Source: Lanius collurio (lineage: Eukaryota > Chordata > Aves > Passeriformes > Laniidae). From it: a stretch of 64,000 nucleotides of DNA. How positions within the stretch are numbered: position 1 is the first letter of the stretch; each line of letters starts with the position of its first letter. The position numbers and the translations under genes are program-made. The stretch is from NCBI GenBank assembly GCA_020086605.1, contig JACBWW010000002.1, positions 29,240,345 to 29,304,344 on the forward strand, written 5' to 3'. The notes under the pieces were generated by a model that was given only the letters and a program-made list of their open reading frames with translations, made no database searches and was not told the DNA's origin. Of this stretch, positions 26,230 to 36,954 are shown piece by piece.

Positions 26230-26560
26230 TGCAATTCATGGGGTCCGACGCCTCACCCCCTGCCTCGCCCCTTCTCACAGGAGACATGAATAGCAGCAGT
26301 GCCGGGGAGCCTCAGCTGCTCAGGGGGCTCCGAGCCCAGGCAGTGCACAAAGCCAAATGCACCAAGGCAGCTCTTTGCATGGCTTGGTGTGCAGCTCTGG
26401 CTGGGCACCCCTGGGCGGGTGGCGTGGGGAGGGTGGCTGAGTCAGCGGGGCAGTGAGGACGGCTCCGGGCAGTGAGGAGAGAAGGGTTCTGTGTTTCTGC
26501 CTGCTTGGTGCAGCACGGTGCTGTGAGCGGCCTGCAAGCTCGGGGCCATGGACAGAGCAG
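26230..26560. promoter_or_regulatory. GC-rich block with Sp/KLF boxes and a palindromic MARE/AP-1 site
   Basis: This segment is clearly richer in G+C and CpG than its surroundings. Within 45 bases it contains a CACCC box (26,406), GGGCGGG (about 26,413-26,419), and the perfect 11-bp palindrome GCTGAGTCAGC (26,436-26,446). That palindrome is the core of the Maf recognition element, also bound by AP-1, NRF2 and NF-E2. CACCC/Sp boxes beside such a site are typical of some enhancers and promoters. No adjoining first exon is recognised. A 184-codon minus-strand frame across the block is a by-product of its base composition. Confidence 0.3.
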
Positions 26561-28357
26561 CCTGCTTGCTTTCCCATCATGTCCATGCTCATGTGCCCTG
26601 CCCCATGGGCTTCTGGAGTCTGTACAGAAAGAGTCAGCTCCAGACTGTCTTTGCCAGTACATGCAGGTTTGTGTGTCTTGTTGTAGAAACAAACAGCTGA
26701 CATGAGGGACAAGGGTTGTGGCTTGGTGGCTAACCTTGGCAAGGTGCTGTTGCCCATATAGATGGAAGGCTGTGCTGGAAGAGGATGCTGATGGAGCCAG
26801 AAGAAGAGAGAAGAGTGTACCTCGGTGTGCGAAGGGTTTTTAGAGGTAGTGCCAAAAATGGTTGATTTAACCAAGAGGTGATGGTTGATTCAGCACATAT
26901 GGGTGGAAAGACCTCTGGCGGAGCTTTATCCCATCACCCTTCATTTCTTGGCTGCTGACCTTTCAACAGTACACTCAGGAGTTGGGGATAGATTATTACA
27001 GGTGGCTCTATCCAGTCTTTGCGTGGTATGGGGCTGTTTTTAGGCTCCCCAGAGGAAACCAAACCAGGAGAGACACCATGCAAAAGCAAGACCAATGCCA
27101 AACACATTACTCATGTGCACTTTTAGGTGCTCTGTATCAGCCTCGGGCAGCGAAGAGCAGCATCAGTACACAGATTTTGGGGTGGCTTGATTCTGTATGG
27201 ATAAGGTGGTTGCGGACTCCTGGTTTATGGCTGTTTCTCCAAGAGCTTCTTTGTCCTGGGAAACCTCTCCCCAGGCCAGCTTTGAGTCTGTGTGCAAGGT
27301 GTCCTGCTGAAACCTGTGTCAGACCCAGCAGCCCTGCAAAAGGGTGAGAGACTTGCTCTGGCACTGTAGGCTTTGGGTATCTCTTGGGAGTTGGGAACTG
27401 TTGTGGTGGTGTGGTAGGTTTTGGACATAACTGAGGGAGGAGACATGGGGAGACCAACAGTTTTTAGGGGATCAGATGTTATGGGTGGGGAAAAACAAGT
27501 GAACTTTTGTCCATATGTGTGCTCCTGAGGGGTGCCTGAATGCTTGCCTGTTTTTTCTGCCCATATCTGTAGGCCCAATGAAAGCTGGTACTGGCCCCTT
27601 TGAAACTTACTGTGGGAGCCAAAAGGCAGTTTGAAAAACCAAACCAAAGCAATAATGTGTAATTGTTTGTAATCAGAGACAATGTTCTCTTAGCTCAGTT
27701 TTTCAGTCAAGCAGGATAAACGCTGACATGTTTCCCACAGCTGAATTCAACTTTTGGCTACAGAATGTGGCAAAGCAAAGAGCACCTTACAGTGTCTATG
27801 ACTGGTACTGCTAAAGCTGCTCTTGCACTAGTCTTCTCCTCAGCTCTGCTTGACCGAGTACAGGGCAGCACACTGTAAAGTGCTGCTTCCAAGAGTATGC
27901 AGTGGAGAGTGCCTCCAGGCAACAGCTCTGGGTTTATATTTGACCAACAGCGATGTCACCTTCTGCTGTTCCTAGGCAGACTAAGGGGCATCTCGGCCGG
28001 AGGAAGAGAGGAGGAAGGAGACCAGAAACAAGAGATGCAAGAGGAATCCAGACAGAGAGAGGCCGGCTCAGTTGAGCTAAGATCTTCTTGGCTTGGTGGA
28101 TGCCTGACCTGCCAGGGGATGGTCAGCATGCGCAGAATGAGGAGGATCGCTGCAAGCACTCACACTGTCTGGCCCGGCAGCGGGGAGGTGACCTTGACAG
28201 ACTGCTCCAAGTGCCAGGGTAGCCAGAGGCAGGAGGGCAATTGGAACCATGTCAAAGAGCATGGGTCACTCCAGAGGGAGAAGGAAGCATGAGCCATAGC
28301 AACTGAACTTGTTTATAACTCATGTTTCTTGGTATGTGAGTGACAGGAAGGCAGGAG

Positions 28358-28358
28358 N
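28358..28358. other. Ambiguous base (N)
   Basis: A single N interrupts GGCAGGAGNAAGAG. It is the only undetermined base in the window. It marks an unresolved consensus position, not a scaffold gap. Confidence 1.
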
Positions 28359-28424
28359 AAGAGTTCTTCGTTCTCATATTACTCATATGCTTTAAAATAT
28401 TTTACCTGTTAATTTTCCTGCTCC

Positions 28425-28440
28425 TTTTTTTTTTTTTTTT
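28425..28440. repeat. Poly(T) run, 16 bases
   Basis: Sixteen consecutive T bases lie between CTCC and GAGTG. On the minus strand this would be an A tail. The sequence that would be its retroposon body (to the right, 28,441-28,620) is not recognised as a SINE or a processed gene, so it is called a mononucleotide repeat only. Confidence 0.9.
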
Positions 28441-31400
28441 GAGTGTTGACAGTGCTGCTCCAGGCCATTCCCTCCACAGTGGAAATGAAGAGACATCCCA
28501 GCCCTGTGCCTGAAGTAGGCTGGAGTGAGAGACATCAGTAATGCCAAGAAACACCAGCCAGAAGGCTGCTGTGGGACAACATCTGGTACCACTTCAAGGA
28601 GCTAAGGGATAAAAAAGACAGAGTTCTGTGAGCATTGTCTCATTCTCTTTTTTAATATTAGTGTTATTTTATTGTGCTAAGCACAAGGCATCAGAAACAA
28701 AGCACGTCAGGCAAACAAAGAAAAACCCAAGGCTCTGGAAAACAGTACTCCTAATGAAAGTCACAACTCAGTTATTGAGGTTGGGTGGGGATGGCTGGCT
28801 GGTGTCTCTGAGACATGGAGAGAAGAAACAACCAGGTGAAGAGCCCATGTCCCCCAGCACAGCTCTCTTGCTTGCAGTGAGACAAGGGGAATGAAGGCAG
28901 CAAAGAAGGGTGCTCTCCCCAGAGGGAGGTGGCACAGTGGAGGCACCACAGCAGAGTCCCACCAGTTTCTGTAGGGCAGAGCTCTGCAGCCTTCAGCACT
29001 CTCCAGGATGCTACAAGAGTCCTCTCAGCCTGAGATGGACCTTGCCAGGGGTATCACAGAGGGCAGGAGGTCTGAAGGAGGTCAGGATGCACTTGGGGGT
29101 AGAAACCACAAGGCACTTGCTGTGTTGCTCAACTCAGGAAAACCCTTTGGTCCTGTTTGCTGAAAGCTCAAAGAATATTTGAATAGAAAGATGACTCTTT
29201 TCAGGTCTATATCTAATACACTTTCCCTAAGTATTTCTTGCCAGGGAGAAAATAATTAGCCGGGTAAATGAGCCACTAGCCTGATCTCATGTACCTAATA
29301 ACTTTTGACAGCATTAGAAAATAGCAAGGGATGACAAGAAGGCATCCAGTTCCTTTCTGACCTACAAGGCAGATCAGCTCATTTCCATTCATGTTTCCCA
29401 TGTTTCTCTGATCCCTTCCTACTTTGAAAGAGGACTGGACTTGATCACCACTGTCACTGGTGTCCTACCCCAGAAAATGACATCTGGTAACAGGATTCTG
29501 CTGCCAGAGGAATTCAGCCAACTTACACTCTCTTCCTTGGTTGTTCCCAGTAAATAAGATGAGCAGGAACAGGCAACAACCCAAGTGATTAGATTTGAAG
29601 GCTGTAAGATATTCTTCAGAGAATAGAGAGGACAATCGTGATTTCACTCTTTTAGGATACCCTTCAGTAAGGTAAGGCACACATGCTATACAGGCACATT
29701 GATACTCCCAAAAAGTAGCAGTGGCCAACAGATCCAGGTGAAATGGCAATCACTCAGAAGTGATTTTTCTGTTCTCCTGGGAACCTTTGTGTCTTTGGAA
29801 CCTTTGGATTCCAAAATCCTTGGCAGATGGCAAAGCTCTTCAAGCAAACTTTCTTGACTCTTCCTGTCTTTTGTCTCCCCTTGCTTAAGATATTCCTTCT
29901 TAAAAGCTAACCTTGCATGTTGCTTCTCTTGTACTGGATTGTCACTTTCTCTATTTTCATGTGGAAGAGCTATCAAGACTCAATTGCTGTGCTGGAAACA
30001 ATTGTGAGTCCTCACCAGCGTACAGTTCTTCTAAATTGTCCCCACTGAATGATCCATTCCTGTTTTCCAGATACGGTTTCAGAAAAAGGAGTCCTACTCC
30101 ATTGCAAAAAAATATCACCAAAAATGCTGGGTTTAGGTCAGTGAGGCAGAATTACCCAAAGACTCACAATCTTGTAACGCCTCCTCCACAACCAGGTATC
30201 ATCTTAACTCATTCTCAGGGCGTTGCAGGTTTTTTCCTGCCTCAGCTACATGGCAAAAGGGGATGTATCTGGGGGACAACTACACTGGTCCTTCCTAAAA
30301 ATTCACCCTTTACTACGGTTTCTAGAGGGAAATAAGCCATTGTTTCTGGTAGTTCAGAGTCATACTGTCTGCTGAGATCCTTGTCCAATAAGTACCATTA
30401 TTCCTGCAAGAGAACATCTCTGCTACTGCTTTCTGCATTTCAATCTCCTGTTTACTTACCTGTTTACTGTAGAACACCTCTGCCATGTAACAAGCCCACA
30501 AGCAAAAGACTTCAGCTTTTGGAAGGCTGCATGATGGTCAAATCAGGGCAGTGTAAATGGTTTGAAATCATGAACATTTTACCGCATGTCTGCACAGGTC
30601 CTTGCACAAGAGGAGGCCATTGAGATGTCCCTGCCAGCCAGGTGATAAAACCTGGTGCCCATAAGAGCAAACTCCACAGCTGTGTGGAAGAGGAATGGGC
30701 TTTAGCAGGGACTTGAATCAGCAGGTTCTTCTGTTCTCTCTTTCAGTTCTGTTTGTGGCCTTGTAGTGATAATAAGGTCTATACTTCCTCAGCCCAGAAG
30801 AGGTGACAGATACTTCTATCAGTAGCTCTGTCCTCTGACAAATATTCCCTAGAAGATATAAACATCTTGGACTGTTACAGCAAAGCAGGTGAGCAAAGCC
30901 CTGCCCAAGATTTACTGTCCCACTTAGAACTCTTCTGATACGTATCTGTATTTTGGGTGTGAAAAGGAAGGGCTGTGCCTATGATGTGTCTCTGGGGAAT
31001 GAATGTGAGGAGACACAGACCAGAAAGAATTACGTCTCCACCTTTCTTATTCCCTGTGGAACTGTTGGCCACCTGTGCCAGTCAGACCTGGTTGTTGTTG
31101 GCCACTGAGTGCCGCCCCGTGGGAAAGCAGTGCTCCAATACCCTCGACATGGTCAGTGAGAAGGTGTTGGTTCTCACAGTGTTTTCAAAGAAGGCACAAG
31201 TATTTCCAGCTTATTGAAACATTTGTTTTGACTTTTATCATACTATATAAAAGTCTTTGAGTTTTGTCTATTAGGTTTCCATGCCATAATATTATGACGG
31301 GTCATGGCATAATAGTCTTACTGTTTTGACTCCAAAGCATGCTGTAACATGGGTCAAGCTGATGAAATCAAAATTAAATTAATGTTTTATTTTTACAAGA

Positions 31401-33574
31401 TTGTGTTTCTCTTTCATTTGCTTGATAAAGTCAAAGCAAAAATGTCAGCAGGATTTTTCCATGGTGCAGTCTCGAAATTACATTTTCTCATTCAGGTATG
31501 GATTTTGAATGGGCACCATAACCTTGTTTTGCGCTCAGATCATAGTGAAACATTGTATATGGATAGCATCTCAGAGTAATAGATACTACTTGAATCTTCA
31601 ACAGTTTTAAAGAGCCTGTTTCAAAAGTACAGTCTCGGACTTTTAGTTCAAAGTACTTTTTGAACCATGCCACCTTCTACTGTGTTGTTCCCAGTTACCC
31701 ATCCCTTCTGTTCAGCCAGCAGGAACCCAGTCCAGAAACAGACTGAGAAGGAAGAGCTCCTTAAAAACTGGGGGTTGTGTCCTGTTGGGTCAGGAAGCCC
31801 CCAAAATATGAAATAAAATTGTCCTAGAACAGTAGGGGCCCTGTAAGAGGCCAGTGGTACAGACATGCTCTTTGTGACTATAAGCCTGATCCAGCTTTTA
31901 TTCATGCAGCACTCAGAAAGCACAATCTCTTAATTCTGTTCCTAGTCCTTGCTACTCACACACGACAGTAGACAAGTGTTTGTTCCTGCTTTCCCCTCCC
32001 CATCTTTGTCTAGTTGGACTGAAGTGTTTCTGAGACTGAGACTTAATTACTTTGTGTACAGAGCACCTGGGGCATCATGGGGGTCTTGATCTCTGCTTCT
32101 GCTGACTGATAATGTACCCTTTCTATTGTGCAGCTTTCTACTCTGCATACTGACCTTCATGGCAATATATTTATTTCCCTTGTTTATTCCATCTCTTTTT
32201 TTTTAACCCCAGAGCTTCCCTTTGTTTGCTTGGTTGTGCTCTGATGCACAGGTATTTATCTAAATGGGGTCTGCTGTATTTGAACCAGCCCAGGTGGCAG
32301 GTAAGATGCAAACATCAGACACCTCTTTACACATCCCGGGGTTTCCTGAATGATTGATTAATTGCTTTCTCCCTTATCAGCTTTTCTTTCTCATAACTGG
32401 GGGTCAGCTTGCATGGACTAACACCTTCAGGGAGGCCCTATTTCCTATATACATCAGCTTTACTGGCTTCTTATTATCTCAGCCCTATCTGTACCTTTGT
32501 TCAATTCAAGAGGTAATTAAACTCAAAGCCAAAGCAAATGTCAGGGTGATAATGAGACAGATAAGATTAAAAAGAAGTCTTTTTTTTTTAAAGACCTTAC
32601 ACGTACCTGAAGTGCCTGTTGGCCCACAGCCAGTGGAAAGTTTCCTTTCTTGCCTGGATATAGTCAGAAAAGTGACCATGTAAAAAAAATGGCACCACCT
32701 CACTCCAGGTGTGTGCTGCTGAGAACAGCACCTACCTGGCAAAGCACTCAAGCATATAAGTATTTGCCCTGAAATTGTTTACTCATATGCTTAAATTTAA
32801 GCATGTGGTTGAGTGTTTTGTTCAAGCAGGGCCTCAACCCAATGCAGCTTGAGTGGGTGTAATTTGGCGGGTGCCATTCCATTCATTTCAGTAATGCCAT
32901 GGGAGTCACCCTGGGCTGTAGCCGTTGCCTTCAGTCTGCTACTGCTGCCCACAGTGAGTGCCAGCACTTTGCCATGCTGCCCAGTTTTCAGGAGAGCTCG
33001 GAATTTACATGGTCAACCCTTCGGGCTGCACAGTGCCATGCATCACCTGCTAGACTCCACCTTTCTCTGTGTTGTTCTGGGATGGAAAGATGGACATGCT
33101 AATCTCTGCTCTGGAATAAGTTTTTCTCAGCAGGAGCCCCCAGTGGCTCAGGAACCACTTTGGGGGGAGACTGTACAGGGGATGTTGTGGGCTCTCTCTG
33201 CTTCATGGGCTGTCCACACTTCCTTATGCCTTTCTGCATTGAATGAGTTTATAATCTGAAGCAGACCTATGGTGTAATTTTCAGAGGTTGGGGTGGAGAA
33301 GCCACTAATCAAAAAGAGCTGCAGCTTTCCAAGGGAGCTTCAAAGCTCTCTGCAAGCAGGAGAGCCTGTGAAGGGTACACATGTTGCTGGCTAGGCAACC
33401 CCTGACGGTTAAAGTTTTACTTAAGCCCATGTGTTTTTCCACTGGGTATTTTTATCCTCTGAAGTCTACTGTACTTGGTTATGTACTGTAAACACACCCC
33501 TGTAGTTCTCTCACACGTGTTTACTTTGCAGCTGGGGGAGCACAGCTCACCATGCTGGCTGTTGGTAGGTGGCT

Positions 33575-33605
33575 GAAAGTGAAAGTGAAGCACCAAAGCA
33601 CCAAA
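33575..33605 (+). promoter_or_regulatory. ISRE-like tandem IRF site plus 8-bp duplication
   Basis: GAAAGTGAAAGTGAA (33,575-33,589) is a three-unit GAAANN array. It fits the interferon-stimulated response element / PRDI pattern bound by IRF proteins. It is directly followed by two perfect copies of GCACCAAA (33,590-33,605). The match to the motif is exact, but activity depends on chromatin context and is inferred. No promoter or exon is recognised nearby. Confidence 0.3.
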
Positions 33606-34735
33606 TCACTCCAGAAAGCCCCGATGTATCCTGCCTATCTTGTCCTGTGGCCTCCCTACCTTGGAAGCCTGTTCCCTGCCTCCCTCCCTGGGCAGATGCA
33701 CCTGAGAGCCATGCTGTCCTCAGCATCCCTTTTGCAGTCTGGCTCCCATTCTGCTCTGTTGCCTCAGCGGCAATGGATTCTCACCTGCCAAGAAAAAGAA
33801 GTTGTCCAAATAAGCCTCTCATAGAATGAGTGAGAAGTAGATTTATTATCTCGTACCTGAATGCTGAGTAGTGGCAGGAAGAGAAATGTCTGTGCTGACA
33901 TCATGCAAAGAGCCTGTGATGGAGTCAGGAGCTACGGCTCTGCATCAGTGCAGGACTTCACATGGCCTTTCAGCAGCTTTCAGTGTTTTGAGGTGAATGC
34001 TGGCTGCCAACAGAATAATTCCACAGGACTCTGCATCCTGAAGAAAGATATTGAAAGTGATGACACCAAGGTCAAGTAATTATGTAAGCAGTAAATTTTA
34101 TTAGTCTCTTTACCATGGCTCTGTCCTCTGGGGACATGTTGATATTTACCAAAATGTCCAAGTACCACCCAGAACCTCTACCCTGAGAAAAATGAGCAAT
34201 TTTTTTTTATTCCTTCCTTAACTACATGCCAATTTTGACAAAGAAGGTAGAAATGCAAGGTCTCTTGAAGTTCCCTTTTCTTTGCTGCTGGGCTCAGAAG
34301 CTGGGAGGGTGTCGAGCTGCTAGGCACCAATAGCTGCATGAACATTGTTCTGTCAAAATACTAAGCTAAAAGATATTTTCATGCAGCCCTGAAAATAAGC
34401 AAGCAAATAGGAAGCAAGGGAAGAAACTGGTTGGGAAAGGTCAAGTTCAGCACAAAGTGCTGCTGTTACAACCACACTTCACCCTGAGAAGAGGCTTTGT
34501 ACTTTGGGTGAAGCTTTGGTCTGCCAAAATAACTGTCTTTCTCCTCCCCAACATTGTGGGGAGTTTTTGACTGAAAAACAGTATGTTACACCTATGGGTG
34601 CTTCTCTCCTGCTGTAATATGAGTTATAATAATATTTTTAATTCTCTGAAAAAAATTCTTTATTCCATCAGCCTTCCATTATTTATTGACTGCCTTACTT
34701 TGAAAGAGCTAGAATAGAAAAGTTTAATATAGGGC

Positions 34736-34830
34736 ATGAAGAAATACATATGTAATTTTGAATACATATTGTGAATACATATTTAACTGTATTATATTAT
34801 ACATATTAGGCTGGATATATAAAAGGTTAT
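34736..34830. repeat. AT-rich patch with three AATACATAT copies
   Basis: AATACATAT occurs at 34,743-34,751, 34,761-34,769 and 34,774-34,782. It is followed by TATTATATTATAC and ATATATAAAAG. The spacing is irregular (18 and 13 bases), so this is an imperfect short repeat and not a clean microsatellite. Confidence 0.8.
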
Positions 34831-36810
34831 ATAAAGTCCCAGCAGAAAGGTCCCAGATCCCAGATTGAAATCTTTTGAAATAGTTGCCACATATTTATTA
34901 CTCATAAGGATAACCTCTTTTTCTAAATGGTTTAAAAAAGAGCAGTGGTCAAATAGAAGAGAATCACTCCTCCAAATAAACAACTAAGCCCACACATTTA
35001 GGAGATGTGTTTCTTGTCATGTCTGGGGCAATACTAGAGAAGCAAAAGAAAATTTGCCTGGACATTTGCTACATGAAACCTTCTCCCTGCACCCGGGGTA
35101 AAAGACAAGCAGACTTCACCCACAAAGGTGGGAAAGGCCTTTAGGTTTCTGCTGCCTGTCTCTGGAAGGGTTGACCAAGGGATTGCATGGCTCTTGTGGG
35201 TGTGCTAATAGGCAGCATTACCTATGTGAAGGAAGCCCCCACTGTGGAGAAGGTGATGGTGTCTTTCCCAACTCCCAGCGTCTTGCTGCCACCCAGAGCA
35301 GATCCTGGGGCTCCTGAGGTCAAGGCACAAGCCACAGCCTCCCCAGGAGAGGTGACTCACTGCGAGACATTGCATACTGAGAGGCAAAGCTAACAAATGC
35401 CACTCTGGGAAAGGCAGGCGGATGTGCTCTGGGAGGCAGACACCACACAGCCCACCTCCCTCTGGGGGCAAGAGACGGCGACTGAGGTGGCTGCAGTGTT
35501 TCCAACACTGCAAGGACATTAGGAACCTGCTGAGGGCAAAGACACCCACTCACTGCCACTACTAGGGGCTCTGCAGAGATAGGTAAAATGTCTCCCCAGG
35601 ATCAGGACCTGCTTTCACCAAATGCTAAAGCCCAGACAGGAAAATTCAATTATTCTTCTGTGAGCATGCTTCATGGCTGCTGCTGCAGCTGAGAAGGTTC
35701 CTGAGCAGCGGGTGCATTGCAGAAAAGCTCTCCTTCTAGCTCCAGGCTTTAGTCTGTTTCCAGCCTCTGTGCAATGGCTCAAAAATGGTGGACCAGCCCA
35801 AAGCGATGTCTGTTCAGTGTGTTCCCTTGCTCCTAGACCCTGCCTAATGTGGTGCTGGGAGAGTGGACCCAGGATAGCTGGTTTGAGTTCATTGCTGGTG
35901 TCAGGGAGGTCTGCCTGGCCCAATTAAACACCAGCCCCCAACATGCTGGGAAGACAGGGGAGCTCAAGACTGTAGAGAAGAACAGAGTAACATAAAAGCC
36001 AAAAAGCAGAAGTTTCTGTAGATCCTTCTGCCTGCTTTTTCTGCTTTCCTGTCGTAAAAACTTAGCAAGAGGATGTTTAAAATGCCAGTCATGCACTTAT
36101 TCAGTCAGTTTGTGATGCCTGGTATTTCAGAACAATGGGATCCAGATCACTCTGTTGCAGCGTGTGTACACAGCTCAGGGGAAGGGCAATTGCACCTCTG
36201 CTCGTGAAAGATCCTGTCACAGCACTTGGACCAAGATGAGATTACAGGGTCCACGAAGATGAGTGACTCTTCCACTTCAACCCTTGCTCTATATAAGAAA
36301 TGTACAATGTACATCTCATACAAAACTACAAGAAATTATTTACTTGCTGAGAAATCATGAACTGAAAATTGAGGCAACCAGCTGATTACACCTGGTACTG
36401 CAGTATTGGAAATAGGAAACTGCTGATGCATTTTGGGGAGTATCTCCAGCATGGGGACCACCCATTTTTAGGTGAGGGTGAGATCCTGAGGACCAAGCTG
36501 TAAAATGTGTACTTGCCTTTCCCTGGGTGTATGTATGGGGGCGGTTAGCTACGAGTGTTGTGAGATGTGGTCATGCAGCTGCTGATACATATAGACAAAA
36601 AAGAAGATGCAAATTTCTGCAACAGAAATGTTGGGATCAACACACAGTTGAAAAACTGAGACAGGCAGCATGCCTGTGACATCCATGGATTGAAAGTTAT
36701 AAGCAGAATGAGGCACTGCATGAAATCTGCCATTCTCCTCATGAGCTGCCAAGAGTGGTATTAAAAAAAAAGCATAGGCTTGAACATGTTATGGGGCTTG
36801 GGATCAGATT

Positions 36811-36869
36811 TTCTAGGTTCCCGTGGAAAATCAAACCAGCATTAGTTTGATTTTCCAGCCCATCTAGGG
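36811..36869. repeat. Hairpin: 13-bp perfect stem with possible outer stem
   Basis: TGGAAAATCAAAC (36,824-36,836) pairs exactly with GTTTGATTTTCCA (36,845-36,857) around the loop CAGCATTA. Further out, CTAG (36,813-36,816) can pair with CTAG (36,864-36,867) across a 7- by 6-base internal loop. This gives an imperfect hairpin of about 55-60 nt. That is at the small end for a pre-miRNA and has too few outer pairs to be convincing. It could also be the remnant of a short inverted-repeat DNA transposon. Confidence 0.85.
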
Positions 36870-36930
36870 TTTGGTTAAAGAAGCATTTTCCACGGCTCTA
36901 TTCTCTGGCCAGGAGCAGAGCAGCAGATGT

Positions 36931-36954
36931 GCAAAGCTGCAAAGCTGCAAAGCA
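36931..36954. repeat. 8-bp tandem repeat, three copies
   Basis: GCAAAGCT is repeated twice, followed by GCAAAGCA, which changes the last base. This is a simple slippage-type duplication with no visible coding context. Confidence 0.9.

Larger units (their letters stand above)
26561..36810. other. Unique non-coding sequence, no gene recognised
   Basis: About 10 kb without a supported exon or repeat family. Small features inside it are one ambiguous base (28,358), a 16-base T run (28,425-28,440), an ISRE-like array (33,575-33,605) and an AT-rich patch with three AATACATAT words (34,743-34,782). Frames of up to 148 codons (32,813-33,259) have no recognisable domain. Confidence 0.5.

Noticed and set aside
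26320..26874. 184-codon minus-strand open frame, longest in the window
   Set aside because: It covers a GC-rich block with few stop codons and overlaps other frames on both strands. No domain is recognisable.
31271..31319. CATGCCATAATA / CATGGCATAATA near-repeat that looked like a palindrome
   Set aside because: The pairing is imperfect when checked base by base. It is only a short near-direct repeat.
32813..33259. 148-codon plus-strand frame, cysteine- and serine-rich
   Set aside because: No domain, no conserved cysteine spacing, and a competing frame overlaps it.
35563..35580. Possible CTCF-like word CCACTACTAGGGGCTCT
   Set aside because: It needs a one-base gap to fit the core motif, so it is not a supportable site.
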